Shown: positions 47,276 through 56,871 of the stretch, piece by piece
Layout: every line of letters begins with the position of its first letter
Numbering within the stretch: the first letter of the stretch is position 1
Assembly: GCA_029834535.1 (NCBI GenBank)
Contig: JAQMWT010000149.1
Span: 62,001-126,000 of the forward strand
Direction of reading: 5' to 3'
DNA length: 64,000 nucleotides
Origin: Chrysophaeum taylorii
Lineage: Eukaryota > Sar > Pelagophyceae > Pelagomonadales > Pelagomonadaceae
Made by a program: the position numbers and the translations under genes
The notes under the pieces: model-generated
Seen by the model: the letters and a program-made list of their open reading frames with translations, nothing else
Databases searched by the model: none
What the model was told of the DNA's origin: nothing

Positions 47276-47564
47276 TAACTAACTAACTAACTTCAGACCT
47301 CACCCGAGCATGGGAGCCAGGCCGGACCGACAGGTGCCAGTCCGGAATCACGGGCCTGTAGACGAGGAGCGCCGAAAGGTCGGTCGGCGGAGAGTGACCA
47401 TCAAGCTTGTCGCCATGCGACGAGGAGACCGCGATGTGACTGACAACCAACTCGTCGATAACCTTCCGTCTTCGCCCCCCGGCCATACCCCGTCCCACTG
47501 CGAACGTTCCGGCTGCCAACCGGCCCGCCCGGGAGGCGAATAGGTGCCAACCTACGCTGGGAGA
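47276..47564 (+). repeat. Left arm of about 290-bp inverted repeat
   Basis: Nearly identical, in inverted orientation, to 49126-49416. The outer end is ACTAACTAACTAACTTCAGA and the inner end is GGTGCCAACCTACGC. The two arms enclose about 1.56 kb holding the helicase relic and minisatellites. A diverged third copy is at 1308-1520. Confidence 0.85.
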
Positions 47565-47654
47565 ATAGCTTAAATAATTCCTAAATGGTAATAGAAATAA
47601 TATATAGTAATATGATAATACAAATTGTAATCATGGTTAGCAATTGACAAGTGC

Positions 47655-48000
47655 AGGCCAGTAAGTTCACCTAGTCCCAATCTCTAACCCCAGTAAGTTC
47701 ACCTGGTCCCATTAAGTTTCATATAACTTCACCTGGTCAGTAAGTTCACCTAGTCCAAATCTCTAACCCCACTAAGTTCGGCGTAAACCCACTCGTGCTC
47801 ACACCCACTTTGAGCTCGTCGCTCTCACCCCCGCCAATCCAAGCTGCTTTGATCCGCACGCGCCGCCAACCCTTGAGTTTAATCTAAAAACCCCAGTAAG
47901 TTCACCTGGTCCCAGTAAGTTCACTTGGTCACTCAGTTCACCTAGTCCCAATCTCGAACCCCAGTAAGTTCACCTGGCCCCAGTAAGTTCACCTACAGTG
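47655..48000. repeat. Dispersed 20-bp CAGTAAGTTCACCTGGTCCC units
   Basis: Seven to eight copies of CAGTAAGTTCACCTRGTCCC, irregularly spaced, with TCTCTAACCCC or TCTCGAACCCC between several of them. The last copies abut the end of the helicase relic. Confidence 0.85.
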
Positions 48001-48600
48001 CGCGTGTAGACGCCGGGAGGGGGCGTATCGGTATTGCGCAGCACGTGTGGGGGAGGGTGGAGTCGTCGACTCAGAAGAGCATATCCTCGGGGTTGCCGAT
48101 CGACAGAGAGCCACGTAGAGCTGGACGTGACAGAAGACGGGCTTGGGCAAGAGGACGCCGACCTCGCGGGGCGTCTGGCCCTGGCTCTTGTTGATCGTTT
48201 GGCGTCGGCGGGCCTTAAGGGATACAGGTTGGAGGAGCCTCGGTGACACGACACGATCGATCATGTATCTGGTACCGTTGCAGTGGCCGTGCGACGGGTC
48301 GAGGTTGCGAAGACTTTAAGCTCGCGATCAAAGTCAGCATGCCGTTGGTTGTCAGGGAGTTGAAAACTCGACTGTAAAGAGCGAGGCGTCGGCTTCCGAC
48401 CCAACCTAGTCGGCCGAAAAGAACTCCGACGCATCGTCTTCGGGAAAAAAAGCCGCGGTCATGCGCGCGTTGTCAGCATCGATAACATCGTTTCGACGGG
48501 GCGTGAGAATGGCGCGCTGAAAGAGCCGCCGCGGGTCGTGGAAACAGTCTGCGAGGTCGCCGTAGACGACTTGGAGGATCACTGCCTGGCTCGCGCCTGC
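47989..48600 (-). pseudogene. Broken Helitron/PIF1-type helicase C-terminal fragment
   Basis: Reading leftward from 48600, three frames give successive helicase motifs: VYGDLADCFHDPRRLFQRAI then LTPRRNDVIDADNARM (the RAILTP region); [20 protein letters not shown] (the LRNLDPxxGLCNGTR block); and [20 protein letters not shown] then [18 protein letters not shown] (motif VI area, usually VALSR). These blocks are diagnostic of PIF1-like helicases in Helitrons and related elements. At least two frameshifts or stops break the ORF (a TAG follows FFSAD), and the upstream helicase and Rep/HUH parts are absent. It sits between the two arms of the inverted repeat, so the element may have been captured inside, or may define, the repeat island. 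Confidence 0.8.
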
Positions 48601-48629
48601 ATGATCCTTACCCTAAATCGGGGGACAAC

Positions 48630-48965
48630 AAACGCGTCAGGCACATCCCTCATACCCCACAAACCCACCCACATCCTTCATGCTCCCCACACACACCCCC
48701 TCTTATTACTGAGTCTTACCAGTCGACATTTAAAGACAACAACGTACTTATCTCCGCCCGTCAGGCACATCCCTCCTACCCCACAAACCCACCCACATCC
48801 TTCATGCTCCCCACACGCACCCCCCTCTTAGCACTCGACATTTAAAGACAACAAACATCCTTCATGCTCCCCACACACACCCCCCTCTTAGCAGTCGACA
48901 TTTAAAGACAACAAACATGCTCCCCACACACACCCCCCTCTTAGCAGTCGACATTCAAAGACAAA
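48630..48965. repeat. Minisatellite of CATGCTCCCCACACACACCC-type units
   Basis: Four successive, progressively shorter units built around CATCCTTCATGCTCCCCACA, CACCCCCCTCTTAGCAGTCG and ACATTTAAAGACAACAAA. A related single unit is present near 47060-47105. Confidence 0.85.
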
Positions 48966-48995
48966 CAAACAGACAGACAGACAGACAGACAAACA
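48966..48995. repeat. (ACAG)n microsatellite
   Basis: Six to seven ACAG units flanked by CAAA. Confidence 0.9.
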
Positions 48996-49125
48996 TCTGT
49001 CGATTAGTAGTAAGGATTCCCTTTAAGTATAGTTTCATAGTCCCTTACCCCTTACCCTGATCGCCGACTGCGGTTGCGATGGAGGACGGTGCCTCATGAA
49101 TCCTGAGCCTTGCGAGGGCATCCGC

Positions 49126-49416
49126 CCTCCCGGCGTAGGTTGGCACCTATTCGCCTCCCGGGCGGGCCGGTTGGCAGCCGGAACGTTCGCAGTGGGACGG
49201 GTATGGCCGGGGGGCGAATACGGAAGGTTATCGACGAGTTGGTTGTCAGTCACATCGCGGTCTCCTCGTCGCATGGCGACAAGCTTGATGGTCACTCTCC
49301 GCCGACCGACCTTTCGGCGCTCCTCGTCGACAGGCCCGTGATTCCGGGCTGGCTCCTGTCGGTCCGGCCTGGCTCCCATGCTCGGGAGAGGTCTGAAGTT
49401 AGTTAGTTAGTTAGTT
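49126..49416 (-). repeat. Right arm of about 290-bp inverted repeat
   Basis: Inverted near-identical copy of 47276-47564, ending outward in GTTAGTTAGTTAGTTAGTTC. The plus-strand sequence just inside (49074-49125) continues to match the diverged copy at 1308-1370, so the family unit extends slightly past the shared arm. Confidence 0.85.
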
Positions 49417-49865
49417 CATAGGGGGGGTGGGGTGCAGAAGTGAGGACGCAGGTGCGCGGAGGGTGTGGCAGTAACGCCCATTCCCCCACTTGCCTGCCTG
49501 CCACATGACTTACCCTGGTTGTTGCCCTGGTACTGACCTTGCAATTATGAGGGGGGGTGTCATCTTGACACCTTCACCTGCGCTTCCACTGAACCCTATG
49601 TACCAGGCATTTGTGTTGCTTTCTTGATGTCTTCTTGATATTACCCTCATTTGATTGTCCGGTTTCGTGATGGCGTGAGGTATTGCGCTGAGATCGGGCG
49701 TGTGGTGGTTTCACCCGCGGTTCGAGTTGGGAGGAAGGGTTGTTGAGGCCTCTGGTCCGGCCAGGAGGGGCGGGTATCTGAGAAATCCACTACAAGGGTG
49801 TAGGGGGTGTGTGGAGGCGTGGGTGTTGCCTAAGGGGTAAAAGGACCCCGAAGCCTAACCTATTA
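49417..49865. other. G-rich spacer, no gene seen
   Basis: Contains GGGGGGG runs near 49420 and 49550, and GGTGTGTGGAGGCGTGGGTG near 49808-49827. Nothing coding is supported. Confidence 0.5.
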
Positions 49866-50830
49866 TTGTGGCTAGCAACTCCCAGGCTCAAAGAGCCAGA
49901 ATGGAAGATCGCCGAGAAAGAGAAAAGAAGAGGGGCAGGCGCAAAGAGCGAGGTGAAAACGCGGAAGGGTAGTCAAAGGAGAGAGAGGGGCGCAGAGATC
50001 GCCACGCGAAAGCAATGAAAGTGCACAGAGAGGTGCACAGAAGAGCAGGAGAGGGCGAAAGTGAAGGCGGCGGCGGCGGCGGCGGCGGCAAAGCGCACGC
50101 TGGATACAAAGTTCGAGGCACAGCGCAGGCGAACGCAGAGACTGGTACGCGAAACAGGACTGAAGTGCAAAGGGAGGTGCATCGAAGAGCACGCGAGGGC
50201 GTGTACTATTGTGATGGCAACTACCAGGCTCAGAGAGCCAGAAATGATGAGCGAATTGATGAGCGCAGAGAAAGAGACAGAATGAAGAAAGACCGCGAAG
50301 GACGTCGAAAAAGGAGCTAGAAAGTGCAAAGGTGACGGCAGAAGCAGGGGCAGAAAGGGCAGGGTAGCACAGAAGGGAGCAGGAAAGGAGCAAATTGAAA
50401 AGAAATAGAACAAAACGGACAGGCCGGAGAAGAAGGGCGAGAAAATTTGCAAGCGGAATGAGCGACTCAAGAAGAGCATACAGGGCAGCAAGGAGCAGAA
50501 AGATAAAGGAGCAGGAAAAAGAAAGTCGACGAGGAAAAGAATCATATTAGTCAACGGAGGGCAATGTTATAATGAAAGACGACGCTATGGAACGGTCGCA
50601 GCACGACGCCAGACATCCAAAACAGACCGCCATAATTAGATCCTGGCGAGGCGGCCAAATGTCCAAAGAACACAGGGTAACCACATGATATCAGCAGTTA
50701 GGGCAACGAGGGTAATGTTCTCCGCCGGCGTGCGAGGTCCGCACATGCGAGAGGCGGCAGGGCTTTGGTTGAAAGTTTATAAATGTTAGAAAGGGGGGGG
50801 AAGCCAACACATGGTCATAGTGCGCCTCAT
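49866..50830. repeat. Direct repeat copy B of the repeat island
   Basis: Has the same organisation as 46305-46960: two CAACTCCCAGGCTCAAAGAG or CAACTACCAGGCTCAGAGAG units (about 49872 and 50218), purine-rich sequence with a GGCGGCGGCGGCGGCGG run near 50070-50090, and a terminal GCGAGGCGGCCAAATGTC segment near 50646. It is in direct orientation relative to copy A, with the inverted repeat and helicase relic between. Confidence 0.6.
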
Positions 50831-51518
50831 CCGCATTGGGCTTGTGACGGAAGTGGTCAAGGACAGGGTCGAGCTGTTTGGGACGCCGGCAGCCTCAATG
50901 TCAATATTGGATAAAAACTCCGCGATCAGCGGCGAAGTTGTCGCCCACAGGGGTTCTGGTCATCCAGAGCTGTCGCCTAGTATAAAAAACGCCCCGCTCT
51001 TCATTCATCCGTTGGAACGGCGGACTAACGAAACACAGGCCACACCTTTGCTTCGCTAGGGATCCGCAGTTCATCGTCCTCACAGGTGACAATCCAAGCT
51101 CTTAATCTCATATGGTGGCAAGCAACTCCCGGGCCCCACCTAGTTCAGCAAAAAAAAAAAAATCTGGATATACATCCGATCGCCGAGCCTATGATGGGCA
51201 CCTCGTTTTAGTGGTCTGTCATCGATAAAGCATTCGCAGATGCTGCGCCAATTTACGTGATGATGGTATGAGATTCAGCGCGCTGTTGCGCGCACGTGCC
51301 TCTGAATGACGGCTACAGATGGCTGCTCACTTCGTGTATTCAAACAGTGCCCCTAGCCAAGGTGGGTGGGCGTCTAAAATCGCAACCAAGTTCCTTCCAT
51401 TTAATTAAAACTTCGTTGGTTATCTAGTATGCCGAGAAACAAGAGTGCATGACAACCGGAGTGGATATGTGGTGCAGTGCGTCCTTTTCGGTGGTCAGTT
51501 CATTTGATTTGTCTGCCT
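50831..51518. other. No recognisable gene
   Basis: Short frames only. A truncated GCAAGCAACTCCCGGGCCC motif near 51117 resembles the dispersed hairpin unit. An A12 run lies near 51152. Confidence 0.45.
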
Positions 51519-52667
51519 TTATTCAAAGATACGAGCGGCTAATCGAACGGCGGCTCCGTTTTGATTGTGGCTCTCGTGTGACGTCTCTGGCTCGAGCTTG
51601 CGTGAGGTCGTGAGTGACGAAATAAGTGATGCCGGCTGGCTCATTGCTTCCCGCAGCTCGGACGACGTCGATAGAGAAAAATCCGGTGTGACGCCGGGCG
51701 CGCTTCTTTCAAACAACGCAGAATCTTCTGTGGTATCGACGGCAATCGGAATATAGGCCGAGTATGGCTTGTGCTTGAGAAGAGCCTGCAGCGCAATAAG
51801 TGCCACCTCCGTGAGTCGACCGGGACTACATTGGTGGCCCGACCCCTTGGACGTACAACTCGGAACAGAGCACCGATCGTCGTCGATGAACTCTCGCACG
51901 TCGAACAAAAGTGGTTCACTGGTTGAATTTGCGTCGAGATGGGGAAGCAAGTTGGTTTCGCACGTGCGAAGTTCGCCGTGCATCAAGTTGGAGCGCGAGA
52001 ACAGGCCAGCCCAGGCTAAGATGTGCATCCACGAACGCCCCTCTACCCCGAAGTGCGTGGCGAAAGCTGCCCGGTACGCACACTGCATGATCAACTCGCC
52101 GAACGCAGGCGCGCGATCAGCAACGACGCCGTCGCCGATGGGAACGCAGCGCTCGTGATTAAAATGGCAGTCAGGGTGCGGTTCCATAAACATACCGTGC
52201 GTGAAGTTGCTCTCGTACACCAGTCTTGGAAAGTTCTTGAAGAATGTCGCGGTCGTCTGGTAGTCTCCGTTGTTCACGACTAGCGTCATCGTCGCATTGT
52301 TCACGAGTCGCGCCACGACGAAGTGGTCTTTCTCCGTCTGTGGCGGCGGTTGGATATCAGCGATGAGATCCGAACTTTGATGCATGCAGGCAATCGCCTT
52401 GAAGATCTGTCCGACGTAGCTTGGGCCGAAGACGAGAAGGTGCACGTTTGAGGGGATCAATGGTGCCGTCAGGGGATCGGGGCACTTGTGCTTTCGGAGG
52501 TAACGGTCGTAGTCTGCGCTCGTACACTTGTAGTGGCTATCGATGTCGCATTTCATGAGCTCCGCCCAACATGCCATATTGTCTCGCACTGCTGGAGGCA
52601 CGGCCCCAAAGCAGCACTTCATAAGAAGAGCCGCAAAGATCGCCATCCAGCCTCGATGAGGTGCCAT
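51519..52667 (-). CDS. Hypothetical secreted or membrane-anchored protein
   Basis: 382 residues from ATG at 52667. A TTG at 52745 would add 26. An N-terminal hydrophobic segment (WMAIFAALLMKCCFGAV) is a likely signal peptide or anchor. The mature part is Cys-rich (for example CWAELMKCDIDSHYKC and CSVPSC) with potential N-glycosylation sites (NNATM, ESNFTHG), which fits an extracytosolic location. The strand VHLLVFGPSYVGQIFKAI loosely resembles the first block of SGNH/PC-esterase enzymes, but GDS and the later DxxH block are not clearly present, so no enzymatic call is made. The C-terminal 60 residues are Ser/Thr/Glu-rich. Other possibilities are a lineage-specific wall protein or glycosyltransferase-like protein. 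Confidence 0.6.
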   Translation of the reverse strand: MAPHRGWMAIFAALLMKCCFGAVPPAVRDNMACWAELMKCDIDSHYKCTSADYDRYLRKHKCPDPLTAPLIPSNVHLLVFGPSYVGQIFKAIACMHQSSDLIADIQPPPQTEKDHFVVARLVNNATMTLVVNNGDYQTTATFFKNFPRLVYESNFTHGMFMEPHPDCHFNHERCVPIGDGVVADRAPAFGELIMQCAYRAAFATHFGVEGRSWMHILAWAGLFSRSNLMHGELRTCETNLLPHLDANSTSEPLLFDVREFIDDDRCSVPSCTSKGSGHQCSPGRLTEVALIALQALLKHKPYSAYIPIAVDTTEDSALFERSAPGVTPDFSLSTSSELREAMSQPASLISSLTTSRKLEPETSHESHNQNGAAVRLAARIFE

Positions 52668-53839
52668 CTTTCTTTCGTCACTGGAGAGAAGTGGCTCGCG
52701 ATTTGCAACACTCTGGTTGGGAGTCTTATTAACGCCTGTTCTCAAGCCTCCATTCGTCGAATACCGTCGCCGTCCATTCTCTGAAACAACAACCTTCTTC
52801 CGAAGAAATAAGCGCTTTTACAAGCAAGTACGCGATTTTTCTTGAACCGACAGTCATCTTCTGCCCCCAGAAAGAAACTGCCTCGATCGAGTCTTGGGAG
52901 AAGAAACGCCGGGCGACCTGCCCACAAGGACTCGCGAAGCGCAAGACCCCCTGATTCGAAGCCTAGATCGCGCGTTGCGAGCGGAGGACAACGTGCCTGC
53001 GACTGCGAAGGCCGCTAGGCGAAAGACCGCAACTCGAATGGCGCAACGTGACGACGTCGCGAGTGAAAGCGATGTCGTGCGACAACCAACAGCGAGGGTG
53101 ACCACCACAAAACTGCTGTCATAAAAAGGGGACTGCTAAGATGGGTCCGAGAGCCGGGGTCATAACGCGCGGCAGGGTCCGGCGTAGTCGTGGAAGTGGA
53201 GAGCCAAGAGCTGGCCGGAGAACCACGGAACGCTCCTCTCTAATGCGACGTATTCTTTCTTGCTTCGGCCACAGTGTCGGTCCTGAGCACGGAGCAATCG
53301 ATATGCTAGATGCAACACATGCGCCAGCATTGGCATATTATAGGTCACCGAAGCAAGATAGAGACAGGTCCGCTGCGCTTGGTTTGGTGTGGCCTTTGAG
53401 ACGACGAACGGGCCACGCCGACGCAGGTTTCCGCGAATCGATCCTTTCCCACCTGCGTAGTAGTGCTGAGAGTCTCCCGCGCTGCAGAATGAGACAGGTC
53501 AGCCAGTTCAGCCGAAGATTCCACCTGTGCAGCGGAGGTGGGCGTAGTGCAAAATGGCGGCATCGAAGAAGACACTTCGCCCGCGCTTGACGTCCTGCTC
53601 ACGATGCCCGACAAGTGACGCGGGACGCGCATCGCCCCGCGTTTATTCTCGCACAATATAGATGGTGACACTTACGATAATACGTCGCCACTAAGCCGAC
53701 GTCTGTCGCGCAATATCACATATTTTTTATTTTATTTTTTTTTCTCGGTAGGATGGGCGTGGAAGCGCCGAGGGACGAGCGTGGTGAGCACGAAGGCGGG
53801 CATCGGGAAATAAAGAAGTATCGAAGAAGAGGAGGAAGG
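52668..53839. other. Long stretch without a convincing gene
   Basis: Frames of 150 codons or fewer at 53141-53590 (+) and 53345-53671 (-) overlap each other and show no domain. The region may include UTRs or an unrecognised small gene. A T-rich tract is at 53720-53745. Confidence 0.4.
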
Positions 53840-54220
53840 CTATCTCTGAATATAGCCGCGACCGATGCAGACGTCGAATATGTATTCGCATTCCTCGAAT
53901 GAGAGCGTTTGCTGGACGTGAGCGTGAGCGCCGAGGCGGTTGACGCGCGCCGCGTAGACGGTGTATGATCCGACTCTGCGCGCGAACGCTCGACACTCGT
54001 CGTCGCTGAATCTTCGGGCAAATAAGCTCTCCAAGAATCGCGGGAGCGATGATACGGGGAGGCGCTGATCTTCGCCCGCGTAGTCCGAAAACGCCTTTGC
54101 GAAGGCGTTTCTCTTAAACGAATCTTGCGATCCGCAGCACGCATCAAAGAAGTATGATCCGGGAGTTCGGACGCAGGACCCGGTGTTGTCGTCCATGCCG
54201 CACCACCGCAGATGTGCCAC
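53840..54220 (-). CDS. Small EF-hand-like protein or 3' exon
   Basis: An ATG at 54220 gives 126 residues, including DSFKRNAFAKAFSDYAGEDQ and RFSDDECRAFARRVG, two helix-loop-helix segments similar in spacing to degenerate EF-hands. Just upstream, the minus strand reads CGGACTGCAG followed by LTKIVAHLRWCG in frame, and a GTGAGTGAG donor sits about 80 nt further up. This could therefore be the last exon of a spliced gene whose first exon lies near 54325-54350. A third possibility is a decayed gene. Function unknown. Confidence 0.4.
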   Translation of the reverse strand: MAHLRWCGMDDNTGSCVRTPGSYFFDACCGSQDSFKRNAFAKAFSDYAGEDQRLPVSSLPRFLESLFARRFSDDECRAFARRVGSYTVYAARVNRLGAHAHVQQTLSFEECEYIFDVCIGRGYIQR

Positions 54221-54744
54221 GATCTTCGTCAGCTGCAGTCCGTTTATTTATTAATCGATGTATTTGTTTATCGATCGATTGATTGATCTCCCCAGGCGTA
54301 GCCAACAAGACGCGCAACTCACTCACGCAGTTGAATTATGTTAGCGGTCGAACGCCGATAGCTATACTTATTACCCTCCTTACCACCTTTGAGTTTAATC
54401 CTAAACCCTAAATTGTCAACGTCCCTCACGCCAGCTCAAATTTTTTTCTCGGACCCAAGTTCGAACCAACCTGAGCCGCTTTTCTCAGCGCCCGCTCTGC
54501 CCATTATATATAGCCGTTGAGTTCATCCCTACAACCTAATAAATAAAGGCTCGCGCTTGGCCATCCCCTTAAAAAAACGGCTTACGTCAACGTCCTTCTT
54601 TCCACTCACCCCAGCTCTCATTTCAACTCGACGCTCGGACCCCCGCCAATCTGAGCTGCGTCCGCTCTGCCCCCTTTAACCCTCAACCTACACCCGACTT
54701 TTTTTGAAAACCCTCAAGCTTTAAGCTTCTCCCTTAAAACCCTA
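54221..54744. other. Upstream region of the nucleotidyltransferase with a degenerate duplication
   Basis: Two related segments (about 54413-54515 and 54585-54680) each contain GTCAACGTCC, a CAGCTC-type block, CTCGGACCC and GCCCGCTCTGCCC or GTCCGCTCTGCCCC. A diverged relative, with CCCCCGCCAATCCAAGCTGC, lies near 47828-47850. Short telomere-like CCTAAACCCTAAA occurs at about 54403. A TATATATAG string is near 54507-54515. No gene. Confidence 0.5.
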
Positions 54745-55276
54745 ATGGAAAACGATGGACCCAAGCGGCGGCGGGGCCGCCGGTTGTCCAAGGCCGAACG
54801 GCTCGCCAAACGAGCCGCGCGCCTCGGGCCTGGAGGAGCGCCGCGCGACGAGATCGCCACGATAGCGAGCCTTATCTCTGACCCGAAACGCTTCGACGAC
54901 GCGGAGAAGGTAGCCGCCGAAGCCGACGCGGCGGCGAGCGTTAGCGGGGTGGCTGTCGGGCACAGGGTCGCGTTCCTCGGCGGCTTATGCCGAACCGAGG
55001 GGCGCCTGCGTGCGGTGTCCCACTACGCGCGGCGCGCGGGGAAGGTGGCCGCCGTCGGTGCCGCGGTCGCGGGCGCGCTCCTCCCCGAGCTGATCGGCGA
55101 GCGTCGAATCGACGCGGCGATACTCGTGGCGCAAGCGCTGTCTGTCCCGGGACGCGGCTCAGTCTACGTGGCCGTCGAGGCGCTCGACGACGCCGCCGCC
55201 AAGAGGAAACGCAAGTGTCGACGGCGCGACGACGCGCGGTGGGGCCTCGGCTCGGCCGCGAGGCTAGCATCTCTCC

Positions 55277-55320
<44 letters not shown>

Positions 55321-56637
55321 AACTCGGACTGGGCTGTGTCGTCCGAAGACGAAGAGGACAACGCGGTCGCTCAAGTGAGCCGGGCCGTCCGCCGCGACGA
55401 GTCTGGCAATCTCGCTCGCGCGCTCGTGGAGGCCGCGGCGGCGCGCGTTCGCGCCCGGGAGTGGCAGCGTATCGTGCGGCAGTGCGCGCTGGTGCTTCGC
55501 GAGAAGTGCAGACCCTCGGCGTCCGAGGCGCTCGGCGCGGCGCTGCGGCGCTTCTGCGTTCCCGTTGATCCGGCGGAGCGAGAAGAACGCGCGGCCGCTG
55601 CGCGACGCGCTGCCGAGCTCGTAGACCGCGCGTGCCCGGCGGGGTCCCGCGCGTTCGTCTTCGGCTCCGCGGCGACTCGTCTCGACGACGACGCCGTGAG
55701 GCCTGACGTCGACGTGGTCGTGATCACGCCCGCCGTGTGTCGGCGGCCGTGGCACCAAGCGAGTAAGGATGGTCATTCCTGCGGCCTCCGCGATGACCTC
55801 GTCACCATCGGGCGTTCTCTTTCCGGCGACGGAACGGACGCGCGCGTCGTCGACCGGGCGCGCGTGCCGACGCTTCGGTGGGTCCTAAACCAAGGCGGCG
55901 ACGGGGGCTTTGAGGTCGACGTCATCCTCGACAATCCCGCGGTACGTTTGCGAGGTTTTTTTTCAAAACTCGAGCGTGCCACGCAGGCGCTGTGCAACAC
56001 GGAAGCGCTCGGCGCTCTGGGCCGGCGGTGTCGGGAGATGGGCCCGCTCGTGCGATTGGCGCGTCGGTTCGCGAGGTCGCGTGGCGTGATCGGGGCTTGC
56101 CGGCACCACATGAGCTCGTACGCGTGGACGCTGCTGTGCGTTCGCGTCCTTCAACGCCGCGGGCGGCTCACCTCCGAGCTCGATCTCGCCACTAGCCGAA
56201 CTCTCGCGACGTCGTCCTCCGAGGCGCGCGATGATCCCGAGGCCTTTGTTTTGGCGCTCCGAGAGGCCGTCAGCTTCGACCTCGCGACCGCGCTCTCGGA
56301 GCGCGACGACAGCGACGCGGCTCTCGCCCAAAATTTCGTCGAGCTCCTGCGCTTGGTCGCCTTCGCCGACTCGGGCAGCGTTATCTCCCTCCGCGGCGCG
56401 ACGTCGTCTCGTCGGCTCGGCCCGCAGCCGCGACGCCAGCGCGACAGGATCCGCCTCGAGGATCCTGTCGAGCTCGATCGCGATCTCGCGGCCGGCCTCA
56501 CTCGCGCCACCATGGCCCGCCTGCGACAAGCTGCACTTGCGGCGCTCATCGACGTGGAGAGAGCAGGAGAGCGAGCTTCTTCATCCGTCGATCCAACGCT
56601 GGTGGCCACTCTCTTCGCCTCCGCGCCGCCAACCTGA
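54745..56637 (+). CDS. Non-canonical terminal nucleotidyltransferase (TUTase / poly(A) polymerase-like)
   Basis: 630 residues from ATG at 54745, one exon. The Pol-beta-type core has the helical-turn motif FVFGSAATRL (about 305-314), the metal-binding pair in RPDVDVVVIT (about 325-330), and the third carboxylate in FEVDVILDN (about 390). The central domain helix MGPLVRLARRFARSRG and HMSSYAWTLLCVRVLQRRG match PAP-associated proteins of the Cid1/Trf4 group. The catalytic triad is intact, so addition of U or A to RNA 3' ends is expected; nucleotide choice cannot be read. The N-terminal 170 residues are basic and Ala-rich (a KRRRGRR nuclear signal at 7-13). An acidic tract of about 15 Asp encoded by (GAC)n precedes the core. 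Confidence 0.85.
55277..55321. repeat. (GAC)n microsatellite inside the coding sequence
   Basis: About 15 GAC units encoding a poly-Asp tract in the terminal nucleotidyltransferase. Length polymorphism would change only the tract length. Confidence 0.95.
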
Positions 56638-56871
56638 TTGTAGTAGCAGCAGCAGCACCTCGCGCGCGGTGTGACCGGGCTCCTCCGCGCTGATCGACGA
56701 CGACGACAATGCCCCCCCCCTGTGCCGTTGGTGCACGCTCCGACTTTACTCCCCCCCCCCCTTGTTTCATGTGTTTGTGTTGTGCTGTTGTTCGTTGTTG
56801 TTGAACAAAAAAACCCTCGCCCGGCGTTGAAGGTGGAACCCCTTTCGTCGCGTCGTCATCGGCGGCGCGCG
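56638..56871. other. Spacer upstream of the SDR gene
   Basis: AGCAGCAGCAGCA near 56643-56656 and C-runs near 56710 and 56750-56761. TTGTTCGTTGTTGTTG lies near 56786-56802. Confidence 0.5.

Noticed and set aside
48700-48960. CRISPR-like regularly repeated units
   Set aside because: Units are contiguous, of decreasing length and without unique spacers. It is a minisatellite in a eukaryotic genome.
51519-52667. SGNH/PC-esterase assignment
   Set aside because: One strand resembles block I, but the GDS Ser and the later Asp/His block could not be identified.
53141-53671. Overlapping 149-codon (+) and 108-codon (-) frames
   Set aside because: Neither has a domain, signal or favourable composition, and they mask each other, so no gene was called.
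54400-54420. Telomere-like CCTAAACCCTAAA
   Set aside because: Only about two units, flanked by unrelated genic sequence, so not evidence of a chromosome end.
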